64,000 bases of DNA from Notamacropus eugenii (Eukaryota > Chordata > Mammalia > Diprotodontia > Macropodidae). Under the pieces are notes generated by a model, which saw only the letters and a list, made by a program, of their open reading frames with translations, was not told where the DNA came from and made no database searches. Shown here piece after piece: positions 1-12,607 of the stretch (within the stretch, counting starts at the first letter, position 1; every line of letters begins with the position of its first letter). The stretch is from contig NC_092876.1 of NCBI RefSeq assembly GCF_028372415.1, forward strand, positions 218,227,528-218,291,527, read 5' to 3'. The translations under genes were made by a program, and so were the position numbers.

Positions 1-310
1 TTTTAAAGACAGAAGCATTTCTGTCAGCTCAGCATTTCCTAGGCTGAGATGACCAGGCGGAACTTTTACCGGGCTGTGTGTGTCATTGTAACTTTGCCTG
101 CCTTGTCTGCTCATTATTTCTACCTGACAGTTTTTTTCTCTTTGTTCCCGCAGCCCCTGGATATGATGCCTCCTCCTCTCTGTCCCTTCTCCCATAAGCA
201 CAGCACCTTTCAGCTCATCCTTCTCCATTGCCTCCTCTTAACCAGTTTCTTCCTAGTGTGCTGCTGCCCAGCGGCCCTTGTAATGTCCCCTTCACTCTTC
301 CAGGGAAGAG

Positions 311-530
311 AGGCAGGTAGGTAGCTTAGTGGGTAGAGTACTAGCTTGGAATCAGGAAGAAGTTAATTCACAGTAGTAGTGAAAGTTCAAAAACAAAAAC
401 CCAAACTGAAAGAATCACTTTCACTAATTAGTAAGTGACTTGAGGTGAGTCTCAACTTCCTTCAGCCTTGGTTTCCTCATCTGTAAAATAAAAGGCCCCT
501 TCCAGCTCTAAATCTAAGGTCCCATGACCT
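311..530 (+). repeat. tRNA-derived marsupial SINE
   Basis: It begins aggcaggtaggtagcttagt, the degenerate tRNA-like head, and ends with tttcctcatctgtaaaat and ccccttccagctctaaatct, the common 3' body of these SINEs. It is diverged and therefore old. Confidence 0.75.
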
Positions 531-639
531 ATAATCCCTCCTTTCCCCTGGGTTAATAGAATAGAGAACCCGACTGGAGTATAGGGAAGACTGAGTTCTT
601 AAGTAAAGAATATCCAAAACAAAGAGTTTTGAGCTTTTA

Positions 640-795
640 TTTATTGTAGACTCCCTTGGTAGTCTTGTGAAACTCACAGACCTCTCCTCACAATAATGTT
701 TTTAAATACATAAACTAAAACATAGAGGAAAGGAAAACAATTATTTTGAAATAGAGATGCAATTTTCCCCTAACAGGTTAAGATCCCTTTGTGGC
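640..795 (+). mobile_element. hAT-like MITE remnant ('ttaagaac' family)
   Basis: It shares ataatgtttttaaatacata and the ggttaagat end with the copies at 31095-31500 and 57843-58030. Only part is left. Confidence 0.5.
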
Positions 796-1064
796 TTCTT
801 ACGAACATTTGCTCTGAGTGTGGGAAAAGGTCTCATGTTCAGATTTATGTCAGAATATAATTTGGCTCCTATAATTTGGAGGGTTGGATACAACCCTCTA
901 GATCCATTCACTTCTGAGTGAAGGAATAGCAAAGAAATCAGGAGTGAAAAATATGGTAATAATACTCAGGGTCACACAACTTAAAAAAATATGCCAAGAA
1001 CTAGGGATAATACCTCCATTGTGGCCATGCAACTTCAAGAATTCTAAGCCATTTACCAGGGTGT

Positions 1065-1299
1065 CAAGGCAGCACAGTGGATGGAGTGCCAGGCCTGAAG
1101 TCAGAAAGAACAGAATTCAAATCCAACCTCAGACACTAGCCAGCTGTGTAACCCTGGGCAAGTCACTTACCCCTGTTTGCCTCAGTTTCTTCGTCTGTAA
1201 AACGATCTGCAGAAGGAAATGGCAAACCACTCTAGGATCTTGGCCAAGAAGATCCCAAATTGGGTCACAAAGAATTGAACATGACTGAAACTACTGAAC
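1065..1299 (+). repeat. tRNA-derived marsupial SINE, nearly full length
   Basis: The copy runs aaggcagcacagtggatgga ... gtgtaaccctgggcaagtca ... ggcaaaccactctaggatct ... gaacatgactgaaac. It is one of the best preserved SINEs here and shows the full head-to-tail layout. Confidence 0.85.
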
Positions 1300-1793
1300 C
1301 AGACTAGCAATCAGTGTTGACCATTACTAGCACTCCTGAAAATTTGCTTTCAGCATATTTTGTCCTGATTGTCCCACTGCCCCTCTTTCTCTCCCCTCGT
1401 CAATTTCCCAGTAGTCTGGTTGTCCTCATGCTTTGGTATTCTATACTTCCTCACACTAGTGCCCGTGCATTCATTTTACCTTCCATGGAAGTGTTCCCTG
1501 CCTCCAAGAAATACCCCCTATGGTCAAAATTCCCTTCTTTCAGCATACTTTTCTCAGCAAGGTATTAGCAGAGATGTGGTGTGATTATCTGGCTTGTCCT
1601 TGCCCTGACCCTGAGCCTATATAATGGAAGAACAGAGTTCAGGTGCTTGATCTTTCACTTTTGAAAAAAAAAGTGATTATGGGCAGATAAAGAGTTAATT
1701 TTTCCATCATAAAGTAAAACATTCACTGATCATTAAGAATATGAGTGAAAAAATCATTTTAGTGATACACAAATGGCAAAATGTTAATAAAGA

Positions 1794-2122
1794 AATGTAG
1801 AGTAGATAGTACAATGGAAGAAAAACTCCACCGAATTTGGAGTCAAAAGGCTTGGATTCAAATTTTGTCTCTGTTCAACACTGGGTTGGCCTAAATAATC
1901 TGTACAGTCCTTCCTAGTCCTAAATCTGCCCTTTCTTTCTTTCTTTTTTTTTTGGACCTGGAAGGCAACCTAGAGCTTATCCAGTTTAGCCCTCTTAATT
2001 TTGAGATGAGGAACCTAAGGCCCAAAGATTTTCCCAAGATCACAGAAATTGTAAGCAGCGGATCTAGAATTCAAAACCAGTTCTGACTGGGAGTCCAGAA
2101 TTCTTTGAACTACAGTGGGGTT
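1794..2122 (+). repeat. SINE fragment followed by MIR-like fragment
   Basis: 1794-1932 carries the SINE core (ggagtcaaaaggcttggatt). 1955-2122 carries a MIR-like block (gatgaggaacctaaggccca, gatcacagaaattgtaagca). A T-rich tract separates them. Confidence 0.65.
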
Positions 2123-2346
2123 GTTTCTTGCTTCATTTATCTCCTTCAAATGAGTTGATCCAAATAATTTGTCATTTGTGAATTTGTGTTAACACTAACT
2201 CCAGACCAGATTGCTGTGCTTTAGAACTAGTTCTTACATTCTTTATTTAACAAATTTTTCTCTTCATAGTTCACAGATATGCACAGTTCAAAATAGCCAA
2301 CTGTGGTGTACGCATTGCACGTAATGCGTCTGCTCTCTTTTGAAAT

Positions 2347-3128
2347 TAAAAAAAAACTTTTTTGCACTTAATTTTTTTCCAATTACATGTAAATATAGTT
2401 TTCAACACTGATTTTTTTGTAAGATTTTGAGTTCCAAATTTTCCCCTTCCCTCCCCCCTCCACAAGACAGCAAGCAATCTGATATAGGTTATATATGTAC
2501 ATGTATAATGTATAATATATGTAATATATAATATTATAATAATATATATACATATTACATATAATAGCATATTATATAACATAACAATATATATAATACA
2601 TGTAAATATTAGACATATTTCCACATTAGTCATGTTGTGAAAGGAGAATCAAAACAAAAGGGAAAAACCACAAGAAAGAAAAAACAACAAAAAAGTGAAA
2701 ATAGTCTGCTTCAATCTCATTCAGACTCCATAGTTCTTTCTCCGGATGTGGATAGATTTTCCATCACGAGTCTTTTGGAATTCTCTTAGATCATTGTGTG
2801 GCTGAGAAGAGCAAAGTATGTCCTAAGTTGATCGTCTCATAGTGTCGCTGTTGCTGTGTACAGTGTTCTACTGCTCACTTCACTTTGCATCAGTTCGTGT
2901 AAGTCTTTCCAGGTTTTTCTGAAGTCCATCTGCTCACCATTTCTTACAGAACAATAGTATTCCATTATATTCATATCTGACAACTTGTTCAGTCATTACT
3001 CAGTTGACGGTCATCCCCGTAATTTCCAGTTCTTTGCCATCACAAAAATAGCTGCTATAAATATTTTTGTACATGTAGATTTTTTCCCCACTTTTTTTTA
3101 TGATTTCTTTGGGATATACCCTCTTTTA
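2347..3128 (-). mobile_element. L1 3' end, 5'-truncated, antisense to TANC1
   Basis: Reversed, the unit ends in the marsupial L1 3' UTR (gttgaaaactatatttacat). Upstream is the ORF2 C-terminus: the minus strand reads MEYYCSVRNGEQMDFRKTW, equivalent to the L1 MEYY.A.K..E tail. An AT dinucleotide-rich tract (about 2478-2600) has expanded within the 3' UTR. It is the same family as the end of the 32784-38592 L1. Confidence 0.85.
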
Positions 3129-3179
3129 AGACCTTGAGCAAGATCCTTCCATGTGTTCACAAAGATGTCCACCTCCACC

Positions 3180-3345
3180 ACTTAACCAGTAGCATGACTT
3201 TGGACAAGTTACTCAAACCCATTATCTCTACTATGGGGGTAGTAATACTTTATTACTACCTTTCTCCCAGAGTTGATGTGAGAAGTGTTTTCTGAACTAT
3301 AGATTGCTTTTATAAAGGGGAGCAGCTATTGTTGTTACTGAATTG
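3180..3345 (+). repeat. MIR-like SINE fragment
   Basis: Typical CORE/MIR order: tagcatgactttggacaagt, then gttgatgtgagaagtgtttt, then an attgcttttataaa-like tail. Confidence 0.55.
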
Positions 3346-4451
3346 AACAGTAGTTGAAAGTTTTTCCCTTCTAGGATCTAAATTTAAAAACTGTGTTCCT
3401 ATTTTTAGTGTATCTCAGAATATTTTGTTTTTAGAAGCTTTTCAGGTTCTCACTAACTCCCTGATGTTTCTGGGTGTAGGAGTTAAAAATACTCCAGATT
3501 CATTCTTTCCAATGTTAATGTTTACTTTCTAAGAAACTACTGTAAGAATGATGGCAGAAGAAATCTAGTTGTCCTTTGGAATAAAAGACTAGGATAATAA
3601 GTAAGAATGGAGAGGGTAAAGTCAGAACACAAGATTAAAAAAACTCTTCACTTAGGCATGGGAGGTGGAGAAAGTGATTAAAAACTGGGGCTGCCACCAG
3701 GAGGACCTAATGGGGGGGAAAGGGCCAAACCATAGGAGAAAGCTGAAAAGGCCTCAAAAATTCAGATTGGATAATTTGCCTAGGAATGAGTAATAGTCTG
3801 GAGTATTCTGGATTGGATTTGCCATATTGTTTTGGCATATGCTGTGGCCATTTTTCTAGTTCGTGTCTCACTTTTTACTTATTGAGAGATTCCACTATTG
3901 TGAATGAACTGAGAATACCTTCGGAGTCATAGGAGGGTTCGTTGTCCTTAAGGGTTCAGACCATTTTCAGATCAGTGAGTCTAGCCTTGACTTTACCTAC
4001 TTTATTATGATGTTCAGCTTTTATGGCTGAGCAGTTTCAGTATCATAATTGCCGCAACATATTTTCTCATGGAACTTTTATTCTTTTTTTGCAGCATTTG
4101 TATCTCATGGTGTATTTGGTGCACATATCTATTGCTAGTTGGGATTATGGCTTTATGAGCCTGGGAAGGCACCCAGAGATAGCTTAGGCCATGTGGGCCA
4201 ATTCGATGTCATTGGAGAATTGTGAGATCAAATGACATTACACGTAAAAGGTGTTTTCCAAACTTTAAAAGTGCTATATAAACTCCATTGGATACGTTCC
4301 CTTCTCTTTGTTCTGAGTACAGTCCTTTTAAGGGAAGAAAGAGCCACAGACTGTAGAGTTCTTCTATCGTGATGATGTTTGCTGCCTTTTTATTAGGTTG
4401 CGTTACACCCAGGCTTTGTTTCTTCAGGCTGTCTGGTTTTCATCATTGTCA

Positions 4452-4708
4452 AGTGTTGTTGTTTTTCAGTCATGTCTGACTGAACCCTGGTGACCCCATT
4501 TGAGGGTTTTCTTGGAAAAGATATTGGAGTGGTTGGTTATTTCTTTCTCCAGCTAATTTTACAAGTGAGGAATTGAGGCAAACAGGGTTAAATGACTTGG
4601 CCAGGGTAATGCAGCTAGTAAATGTCTGAGGTTGGATCTGAACTCATGAAGATTAATCTTCCTGATTCCAAGCCTATTGCTTTATCTACTTTGCCACCTA
4701 ACTGCCCA
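4452..4708 (-). repeat. tRNA-derived marsupial SINE
   Basis: The reverse-oriented copy begins ttgttgtttttcagtcatgt on the + strand and ends tgccacctaactgccc, the reverse of the SINE head. Confidence 0.85.
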
Positions 4709-6554
4709 CTTTAAAAGAGTTCTTCGGATCTTTTATTTTTTTCTGTTTTGTTAGGTGGTTGTTCTCTTTACCTTGAAAATCTAACCATCTGTTTGAGGTT
4801 TAAAATTCTCAGTAGCTGTTACATTCTTCCAAGGAAATTTAGTGATATTAAAATTCACTGAAGCATAAGCTAAACATTCCTTTCATCTAATAAATTGACT
4901 AGGAGTATTTCTCTAGTATTAGTTAATTAGTAGTTAATCAGGGGAGGGGGAAAGAGCTCATAAATGTAGAAGAGGAAGACATAAATAATCGTCTTTGGTA
5001 TGTGACATTTCAAAATTTGCTGCTTACCCAGACTACTTGATAAGAAAGAGGTCAGTAAGCTATGTTTTGCAAAGGACATAAAAAAGTGATATTTTTGGCC
5101 TGTCATTTTGTAACTCCACAGCAGTCTTATTGTCAAGAGTGTTCCACAAATGAATGGAGATCCCAAATTTAATTTTTTTTTCTTTTATGATATCTGGGTG
5201 GATATGTTTTCCAGATACCGAATATAGTACAGAAAAAAAAGTGGCATCTGGAGAGTGTTTTATGTGATCGTTTCTGCTCTGGGTCTGCCCAAACATGGCT
5301 TAAAGGCTATTGTTTTAGGACCTACCCTAATGATCCTGACTTTTCATAGGCAGTGTCAGTTAACTATGAGTATTAGAATGTTTGCAAGGCTGCTTTGAAT
5401 CACGTATTTAAATGTTCCTTGCTTTACTGAGGGACATTTTTAAGCAGAAAACATTAAGAAAGACTCCAGAAGTGTTGTTGCAGAGAATTTTTTAAATTCA
5501 AGAAATGTTCAGACATGTGCCAGTCTCCCACCTATTAAAGGACTTGGTGAGGTAAATGGATCTAATAGTTAGGCAGCCTCTTAGTGCCCTTTCCAGGGGA
5601 GGGAGATGCTGAATGGAATGCTCTATTATCTTCTGAGCTCCAAGTGCCCTTCCTAATGTGAGTGTTCTTCCCCTGGGATTTGATGAACATGTGATGTTTG
5701 TCTCATAAAGCAGTCACAGGACATAAAGTTCAAAACACATTTTTTTTGTTGAAAGATTGGCTAGTTCTTTCAAATTTATGTTAAGTAGATTTGGTATTAG
5801 ATGAAAAGATTAGCTTGCTTTTTAACAGCTGGAAAAATCCTCATTTTCCTAGTGTTTCTAAGTATACTTCTATTCTCCAGAAATGAAAACATCAGCTGTG
5901 TTCTGAGAGTCCTAGGCCTTAGGTCAGGGGGAAGGCAGTCTCCTGCTACCTCGCTTATTTACCAAGAGATGTAGCCATGCAGGAGAGTGGGTATCGGCAT
6001 CTGTTATTCTGCTTTGAGGTGTCTTGGCATAGACAGTTGGTGATGGTTTGCGCCCACCCTCATCACTGCCAGTTGCTAACTGAAACCTAAACAGAAGAGA
6101 TTACTGTGTACCCCAGCATGCTGCCTAGTCCATATTCTTTCTGATTCCAAATCAGAGGAACAGTGATTGCCAAGGTCCCAACAAAGACCTCTTTGTCACA
6201 CATTTCACACATGTCCTTGTTTATGCAGACAGGTGCTTATTTATTGTAGTAATACATAACATGAAAGTATACCTTGCAATCAGTCCTATGATGTGTTTCT
6301 GACAAGTTTGAATTTTTGTAAATCAGTTCATTTTCTGTGCCTAGCGAAGCTTACTGTCCGATAGGTGAATGCTTTTGAAATCTCCACTCCAAGGGGTGTT
6401 TTGTTAGTGTTTGTCATTAGTTATGATTTCATTTTTGCAGAGTAACTCACCTTAACAAACTTTAAAAAAAGCTTCCTTTTTACGTAAGACAAAAAGTTTT
6501 AGATAAGGCTCATGATCCCTGCCTGTAGGAAGACAGCTGTAACAGGACCAGACA

Positions 6555-6715
6555 TTTTGAGGTGAAAGGGAGTTAAGAGCTTAACTAGTTAGTCCAACCC
6601 CCTCATTTAACATACAAGGAAACAGGCACCCAAAGGTTAAATGGTCCCACAGTTCCACAGTAGCAAAGCTGGAACCTGGGTTTGTGTTACTGTGACCCTG
6701 AATCCAACAGCCAAT
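6555..6715 (+). repeat. MIR remnant
   Basis: The copy reads tagtccaaccccctcattta, then acaaggaaacaggcacccaa, then agctggaacctgggtt, a recognisable MIR body. Confidence 0.65.
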
Positions 6716-7999
6716 CACAGCAAGTATTGACCTTGAGAGGTAACACTTTGTCCAGATTGTCATTGGCTTTTAAAGTTCTTATTTCATGTAGCTCTGACGA
6801 TAATGAAATACAATTTCTACAATTTCACGTTGGGGTGTTATTGAGACTTGATATCCGTATGTCTTGTGTGCTACAGTAGTCTTTGCTTAACTTTACCTTT
6901 TACTCCCCTCACCCATGACACCCCAGTTGTGTTTCCTCTTTAATCTTGCTGACCAGGAACCAAGGATCTGCCAAACAGTATTTGTATCCCCTCATCTTAA
7001 TAGGCCGCTCTCATTTTTTTCCACTCTGCATCAGTGGTTGATTTTAGCAATTTAGCAACTCCCTTAACCCCTCCCCCCATCCCATCCCTCTCCCCTATGG
7101 CAGAGTGCATTGAACCTTTTCAAGAACCTATTAGTTAGTCAGATCAGAGGTGGTCCTTTCTAGTAGAATAGTTGGAATTCCTGAACATAGTTTCGCCGTG
7201 ACTGTTTGCTGAGTGTCCTGTGGGCTATTCTTAGTATCGATTGTCTCTGAATATGGTATACTGATGTCTTCACTGGTGCTGGAATTTGAGTGACACCCTG
7301 AATGCAAGAACTAGAAGTGATAGGAAGAGAGAAATTGAAATCTGGGTTGAAAAGTAGGGGAAAATTCAAGTCTTGTTATGTTCGTCAGCATTATTTGCAA
7401 ATAAGATACCTCGTTTAGATAGTTGTACTGAATTAGATCCTATTTGGAGTCTGTGCAGCTCACATTCCTTGGTGAACGTATCTGCCAAACCTCTGTTTTG
7501 GAGGGAGTGATAGTGGATTTTTATCTTTTCATGAGTGTTATCTTTTAGCCTGCTTTCATGACTAAAACATTTGGCTTTAAAGGGAAAGAGAGAAGAAAAG
7601 AGAAATCCCCAACTTGGCCCCTGCACTTGACCTCTCATCTCCCCCAAAGTTCCCCATGTTGGGGCTTGGGTTCAGTGTCCCAGCTCTGGCTGACTGGCTG
7701 CCTCTCCACTGAAGCCATGGACACATCTATTTTTAGCAAAGTGCTGTCATCACTGACGGTGCCGTTTCATGATGAATTCAGTTTCCGCACAAGCAGTGAC
7801 AGAAAAATGTTGATTTAAAGCTCCATTAAAAGTGCCAAATGGACAAGAAATGATGAACTTTTTTTTTTTTGCCCTGAATACTTTTTAGATTCATCAGCAA
7901 GTGTTTCCTGAATGCCTGGGTTCCTTGCCTGCCCTATAGTTGTGGTGATTGGAGATTTAGGGAGTATGTGTGTCTGTGCAGTGTACGTGTGTCATCATA

Positions 8000-8070
8000 T
8001 TGGCATCCCTGCCATTCAAAACTGTGCCTGGCACCTAGTGGGCATTTAATAATGTTTGTTGATTGATGGG
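8000..8070 (+). mobile_element. L2 3' end
   Basis: gtgcctggcacctagtgggc followed by atttaataatgtttgttga is the hallmark L2 tail. Confidence 0.7.
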
Positions 8071-8464
8071 ATAATTATGCATGAATATGTGCACATGTAT
8101 GGTGCGTATCTTATGTTCCTTTTGGGTGAGAAAAGGGGAAAGGTAGAAATACTTACTTCCTAGAAGGAAGTTAAGAAGGAACTAACACAAGTTGGAGAAA
8201 CAGTGATGAGAACTGGAACTGTGCTCTACTCCTGCAGCTCCGTCCTAAGGCTTATGGCTTGGGCAGGCCCCTGCTATGTGTGACTGAGGCCCCACGTTGG
8301 CAAAAAGAGCCCCAAACTTGTCCATAGAACGGCCAGGGGGAGTCCTCATTCTATTTACCAACTGGGGGATCTTGGAAGATTTCCTTAATCTTTCTAAGCT
8401 TAAGTTTCATTATCTTTGAAATGGTGATGCTAATAATATTTGTCTCACCTGTTTTATGATGGTA

Positions 8465-8585
8465 GGTATTAGGATGGTGATGGGCCACATGTGGTCCTCT
8501 AGGTCCTAAGTGCTGCTTTTTGACTGAATCTGGAGGACCTAGAAGGCCACATGTGACCTCAAGTCTACAGGTTCCCCACCCCTTC
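8465..8585. mobile_element. Palindromic hAT element, partial copy
   Basis: It carries gggccacatgtggtcctcta, inverted later as agaaggccacatgtgacctc, and ends in gttccccacccct, the reverse of the aggggtggggaac end. Same family as 12667-12840. One terminus is missing or decayed. Confidence 0.65.
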
Positions 8586-8674
8586 ATTAGGGTAACATGA
8601 AATAAATAATGGCTATGAAAGTGCTATGTGCAATAGAAGCTTATATGACCGTTGTGTGTTTGCAATTTTTTTTT

Positions 8675-9128
8675 TGGCTCCCCCATTTCCAGCTTTCTTT
8701 CACCTCTCTTCTTGAAGGACTTCAGGTATTCCTTCAGGTTCTCCCCTGCCATTACTCTTCTGTCCTCTCAGGAGAGTGTACCCCTTCACATAGACTGAGG
8801 TACCCTCTCTTCCATGAAGCCTCCTCTGATTTCTTCACCTCCCGTACCCTTGTCAGAAATCATCTCTCCTCATGCTCACAAGCACATATGCTCACTAAGG
8901 AATAGGTAGCCAGCAGTTGTGAGCTGCTCCTGTAGACCAGTTTATACTATTCACATTATATTAAGGCACATTCTGATTTGTCTTACAGCTATTCATATCC
9001 CTAGATTTACTACCCAACTAATCTAAGCTTCTTGGGAGCAGGTACTATTCCTTGGATTCATCCTAGTGTCTTAAGTACACCATGTAATTTCTGATATACA
9101 GTGGGCATTCACTAAATGTTTCATGATT
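8675..9128 (+). mobile_element. L2 fragment
   Basis: It shows tccatgaagcctcctctgat, aagcttcttgggagcaggta and an end cagtgggcattcactaaatg, in the order expected for the L2 3' part. Confidence 0.7.
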
Positions 9129-9266
9129 TAATGGCTCATGATCCATAACTATGCCATCTGAAATTTCTTTGGGGTATAGAGATATAAGAGGAGGTATGTG
9201 CTTTAAAGTTCTCTATGCAGTATTTTGTACATTGATTCTGTTTTAGGAGATCCAGTGCCTTTAATT

Positions 9267-9327
9267 GAAAGAACTTGAATTAAGAAGTTTCTGTGTTGTA
9301 GAGAGAAGTATAGACAGACTCTCACAG
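9267..9327 (+). repeat. 61-bp direct repeat, copy 1
   Basis: It begins gaaagaacttgaattaagaa and ends gtatagacagactctcacag; 58 of 61 bases equal the copy at 10339-10399. The flanks differ. It is not part of a repeat family I know. Confidence 0.85.
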
Positions 9328-10151
9328 CCACAATTGGCTCTATTGGGACAAGGGGGTAGAAGGAGCATTTCCAGCTTCTTTGGAGTCTTAAGAAGCTGAG
9401 AATTATCTGGCCTATTATTGTTCTTAGAAAGTTATCTTATAGTAGGGGTAGTGCGGTTTATAGCTGGGGCCTTAGCTTCTCATGGAGGAAGCTCCAGTCC
9501 TGAAGTGGAATTGTAGGGGCATGACACCTGGCTCCTCCTGTATACCAAGGAATCATTCTCTTGTTGCGTGTTGGACAAGGACTGAGGTTGTATGTACCTG
9601 GACCCTCTTATTCTGACTCTGGGTTTGGATAGCTATAAAAATATTGCCCATTTTAAGCACCATGGCACCTAAAAGTGTTCAGTCCTCAGCCAACAAGACA
9701 CCTTTGGTTTTGGCGCATTTACTTGGGACTCAGGTCACTGGCTTTCTCCCCAATCTCACCAGCATGCTCATTACAGATTATCTTCCCTGATAAATTGGAT
9801 TTGGTTACACCCCCGATAATAGCCTTGGAGATGATTTTCCACTATTGAAGTAGAGAGCAGTAAAGACAATTTTTAATCATTTCAAAAGAAATCATAAAGG
9901 GATTGACTGTTTCACTGCTGGACTGAATTGAAGGCATTCCAACAATTGCCTGTGTGGTCCTGTTGTAAGTTAGCTATGTACATGACACTGACCACGGATG
10001 GACACAACTGTATGTATAGTGTGGCTGCTGGCTCACATTTCTGCATTGCATTCCATGGACTTTTGCTTTTGTCTTTTATAAGATCTTCTAAAACTCCTTG
10101 AACATGATGCTCCCCTGCTGGGGAAAACTCTTAGGAGCAGCTCTTCTCCTT

Positions 10152-10322
10152 AGAGGCAGCATGAGCAGTGGCCTAAGAGCTAGACTTGGAGTCAGCAAGA
10201 CTTAGATTCTTACTAGATGTGTGACCCTGAGCAAGTCATTATATTTCTCAGTTTCTTCTTATGTAAAATGAGAGCGATTAGACTCAGTTTCTGAGTGATT
10301 CTTTGATCTCTGATTCTCTGAT
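10152..10322 (+). repeat. tRNA-derived SINE
   Basis: It contains aggcagcatgagcagtggcc, then gtgtgaccctgagcaagtca, then a Pol III SINE-like 3' body. It ends just before the second 61-bp repeat. Confidence 0.75.
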
Positions 10323-10338
10323 TTTAAAGGAAGTCTGG

Positions 10339-10399
10339 GAAAGAACTTGAATTAAGAAGTTTCTGGGTCATAGAGAGAAGTATAGACAGACTCTCACAG
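10339..10399 (+). repeat. 61-bp direct repeat, copy 2
   Basis: Same orientation as copy 1, 1072 bp downstream, with three differences clustered in the middle (tgtgttg against tgggtca). Confidence 0.85.
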
Positions 10400-10729
10400 A
10401 ATATTAGAAATATTTAGGACCTGGCAGTATCCTTATCTCTCTCTCTCTGTGCCCAGAATAAGGATTGGAGAAATTGAGAATTGGAATTCTTGATCTGTGA
10501 CCTCCTTTATTTTCTTTCCCAAGCTGTCTGCTGCAAAAAATAGACCAAACAGCTTTAAGTCATCTGTCAGGACAGAGGCCCATTTAAATGCAGTGCTCTG
10601 GGAAAATGTGTCTATTTGCCACTGAGCAAAACTGTCAGTCACATGTTGTAAGTGAATTAACATTGTGCCAGAGAGGGGTAGGCCTAGTGACCTCCTTCTG
10701 GTTTTCCTGGTTATGCTTATAATAGACAT

Positions 10730-10885
10730 CATGTTATAGTGGAAAAAGCCTTGGATTTAGAGTCAGATGACCAGGATTCAGATCTCATTTTGCTACCGAC
10801 TAGATGTGTAACCCATTAGGCAGGTCACCGCCTCCTTGGGACTCAGTTCCCTTATCAATGAAATGAAACCCTTGGCCAAGATATT
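10730..10885 (+). repeat. SINE/MIR fragment
   Basis: It carries agccttggatttagagtcag, gatgtgtaacccattaggca and ctcagttcccttatcaatga, a decayed tRNA-SINE or MIR body. Confidence 0.6.
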
Positions 10886-10959
10886 CACTTAAAAGGACTT
10901 TCCATAGTAATTCTGAATACAAATGATCAAAAGGGTTGTCTTTCGTCCATTTCTTCCAG

Positions 10960-11125
10960 AACTATCAGTCAGTTACCCAGCATGTGCTAGGGACTGTAGT
11001 AGGTGCCGCAGATATAAGTAGAAGGAATGTCACCATCTCTGTAGGCAAGGAGTTCCTGCTTTAATGGAAGAAACAACTACTTCCTATGGAAGTGCATACA
11101 GAATAAATAAATAGAAAGCAGGTAG
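10960..11125 (+). repeat. Mid-repetitive element, family not named
   Basis: Shares a 'catgtgctagg(g/c)actg ... gcaaggagttcctgctttaatgg' order with copies at 27748, 40976, 48920, 56395 and 59612. I recognise it as a dispersed mammalian repeat but cannot give its name. Confidence 0.5.
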
Positions 11126-11319
11126 GGCAGGGCAGCAGACTTCACAAGGGGCTGGCATAGAAATGGGGGATAGGGTGCTGTGAGGAACAGAGAGACACTG
11201 GAATTTATTGTGTGGCACAGTGGTATTAAACTCCAAAAAAAACCGGGGCCATTAAATTGACATAAGGATAGCTTCAGGCTGCATATTGACTTCAAACTGG
11301 CTACTAATATTTGCTATAT

Positions 11320-11525
11320 TCTCTTGCATTTTCATTTATTTTTGTACTTATTTCCCAATTGCATTTTAAATGTTTTTAATTTTTAAGCTTTCATTTAGTA
11401 TTTTAATTTTCCCCAGTTACACATAAAAACAATTTCTTTAACATTTGTTTTTAAAACTTTTTGAGTTCTATATTCTCTTTCTCCCTTCCCTTCTTTGAGA
11501 AGGCAAGCAATTCCATATAGGTGAG
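11320..11525 (-). mobile_element. L1 3' UTR fragment
   Basis: The + strand reads ccccagttacacataaaaac and then ttgagaaggcaagcaattcc, matching the reversed L1 3' ends at 2347 and 36899. Confidence 0.7.
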
Positions 11526-12174
11526 AGAGGGGTTGTGGGTTTGGGGGGTGACACAGCTAGATTTGCGCTAAAGAAGACCACTTTTGTGGCTGTGTGGGTG
11601 TATTGGAATAAAGAGATTTAAAGGAGGTGATGAAGGCCTGAACTGATGTGGTGAACTAGAAGGGGATTTATTTGGATCTTTCAGTTTCTAGGGCTTCACT
11701 TTCTGTAAGAGTTCTCCTGATGATATCAGAGCAAATTGCATCCTTTTTTCAATTTTTAAAATTATGTGAATGCGGTATTCATTTGCATGTCTCAGTCATC
11801 TGGGGTATATTTAACAGTTTTTAAGGTCTCCCTAGTTCCAGCCTAATCAAGCTGAGAGTGGCCTGCCACTGTTAGCATCATTCCCAGCTGTTCTTGGGCC
11901 AGAAAGGACTCCTCATGGTAAACAGATTACAATCAGCCCGAAAGGAGACACCAGCGAAGCTATGTTTAGACCCACCTGTTACAGTTCCAAGGAGTAACAG
12001 GCTCGTTTGTTTCACAACTTTTGTTCTTTTACTGTTGGCATCTCATCAGATACGATAGCTAAGACTGAGTACCTACTGCATGCAAGGCTGAGAATGCAGA
12101 GTTGCTGCTCACAGCCAGTGGATAGTGGAGGTTTGGAGAGATGTCCAAATGTAACTGTGATTTTCAGGCAGAGT

Positions 12175-12355
12175 GCTGAGAGAAAAATAAAAGCTGGGTT
12201 TGGAATCAGAGATTGGCTGTTCAAAATGTCACTTCTACCTCTTCCTACTTTTCTGATCTCTGGCTCGTCATTTGCCCTCAGTGGGACTCTGTATCCTCAT
12301 CTGTAAAAGGATGGGGATAGACCTTAAAGCCCCTTCCAGCTCTAGTGTATGTCCC
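12175..12355 (+). repeat. tRNA-derived SINE 3' part
   Basis: It carries ggtttggaatcagagattgg, then gtatcctcatctgtaaaagg and ccccttccagctctagtgta. The head is decayed. Confidence 0.65.
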
Positions 12356-12399
12356 TGTGGCATTGGTCGACAGGAGAGAACACTAGCAGAGGTGAGGTT

Positions 12400-12607
12400 T
12401 GTAGGTCTGAGGCTGAGGCCTGGTTTTGGGAAAGCTGCCAGGATGGGGGGCGGAGGGGAGCACTTGAGTTGGACCTTCAAAGAAAGTAGTGACTGAAGTA
12501 GGCAGATATGAAGGTGAGGGTATTCCAGAAGTAGAAGATTGTCTGGGGAAAGGCATGGAGGACAAGTGTGGGATAGAAGAGGAGTAATTCAGTTGGCTGG
12601 AACATAA
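12400..12607 (+). repeat. Mid-repetitive element, 3' part
   Basis: The order 'acttgagttggaccttcaaa ... gggtattccagaagtagaag ... ggcatggaggacaag' resembles the distal part of the mid-repeat copies at 40976 and 59612. Confidence 0.45.

Noticed and set aside
1065-1299. Possible tRNA gene in SINE heads (also at 18886, 45820, 46168 and 53669)
   Set aside because: Only degenerate A/B-box-like parts occur, followed by SINE bodies; no cloverleaf with an anticodon stem forms.
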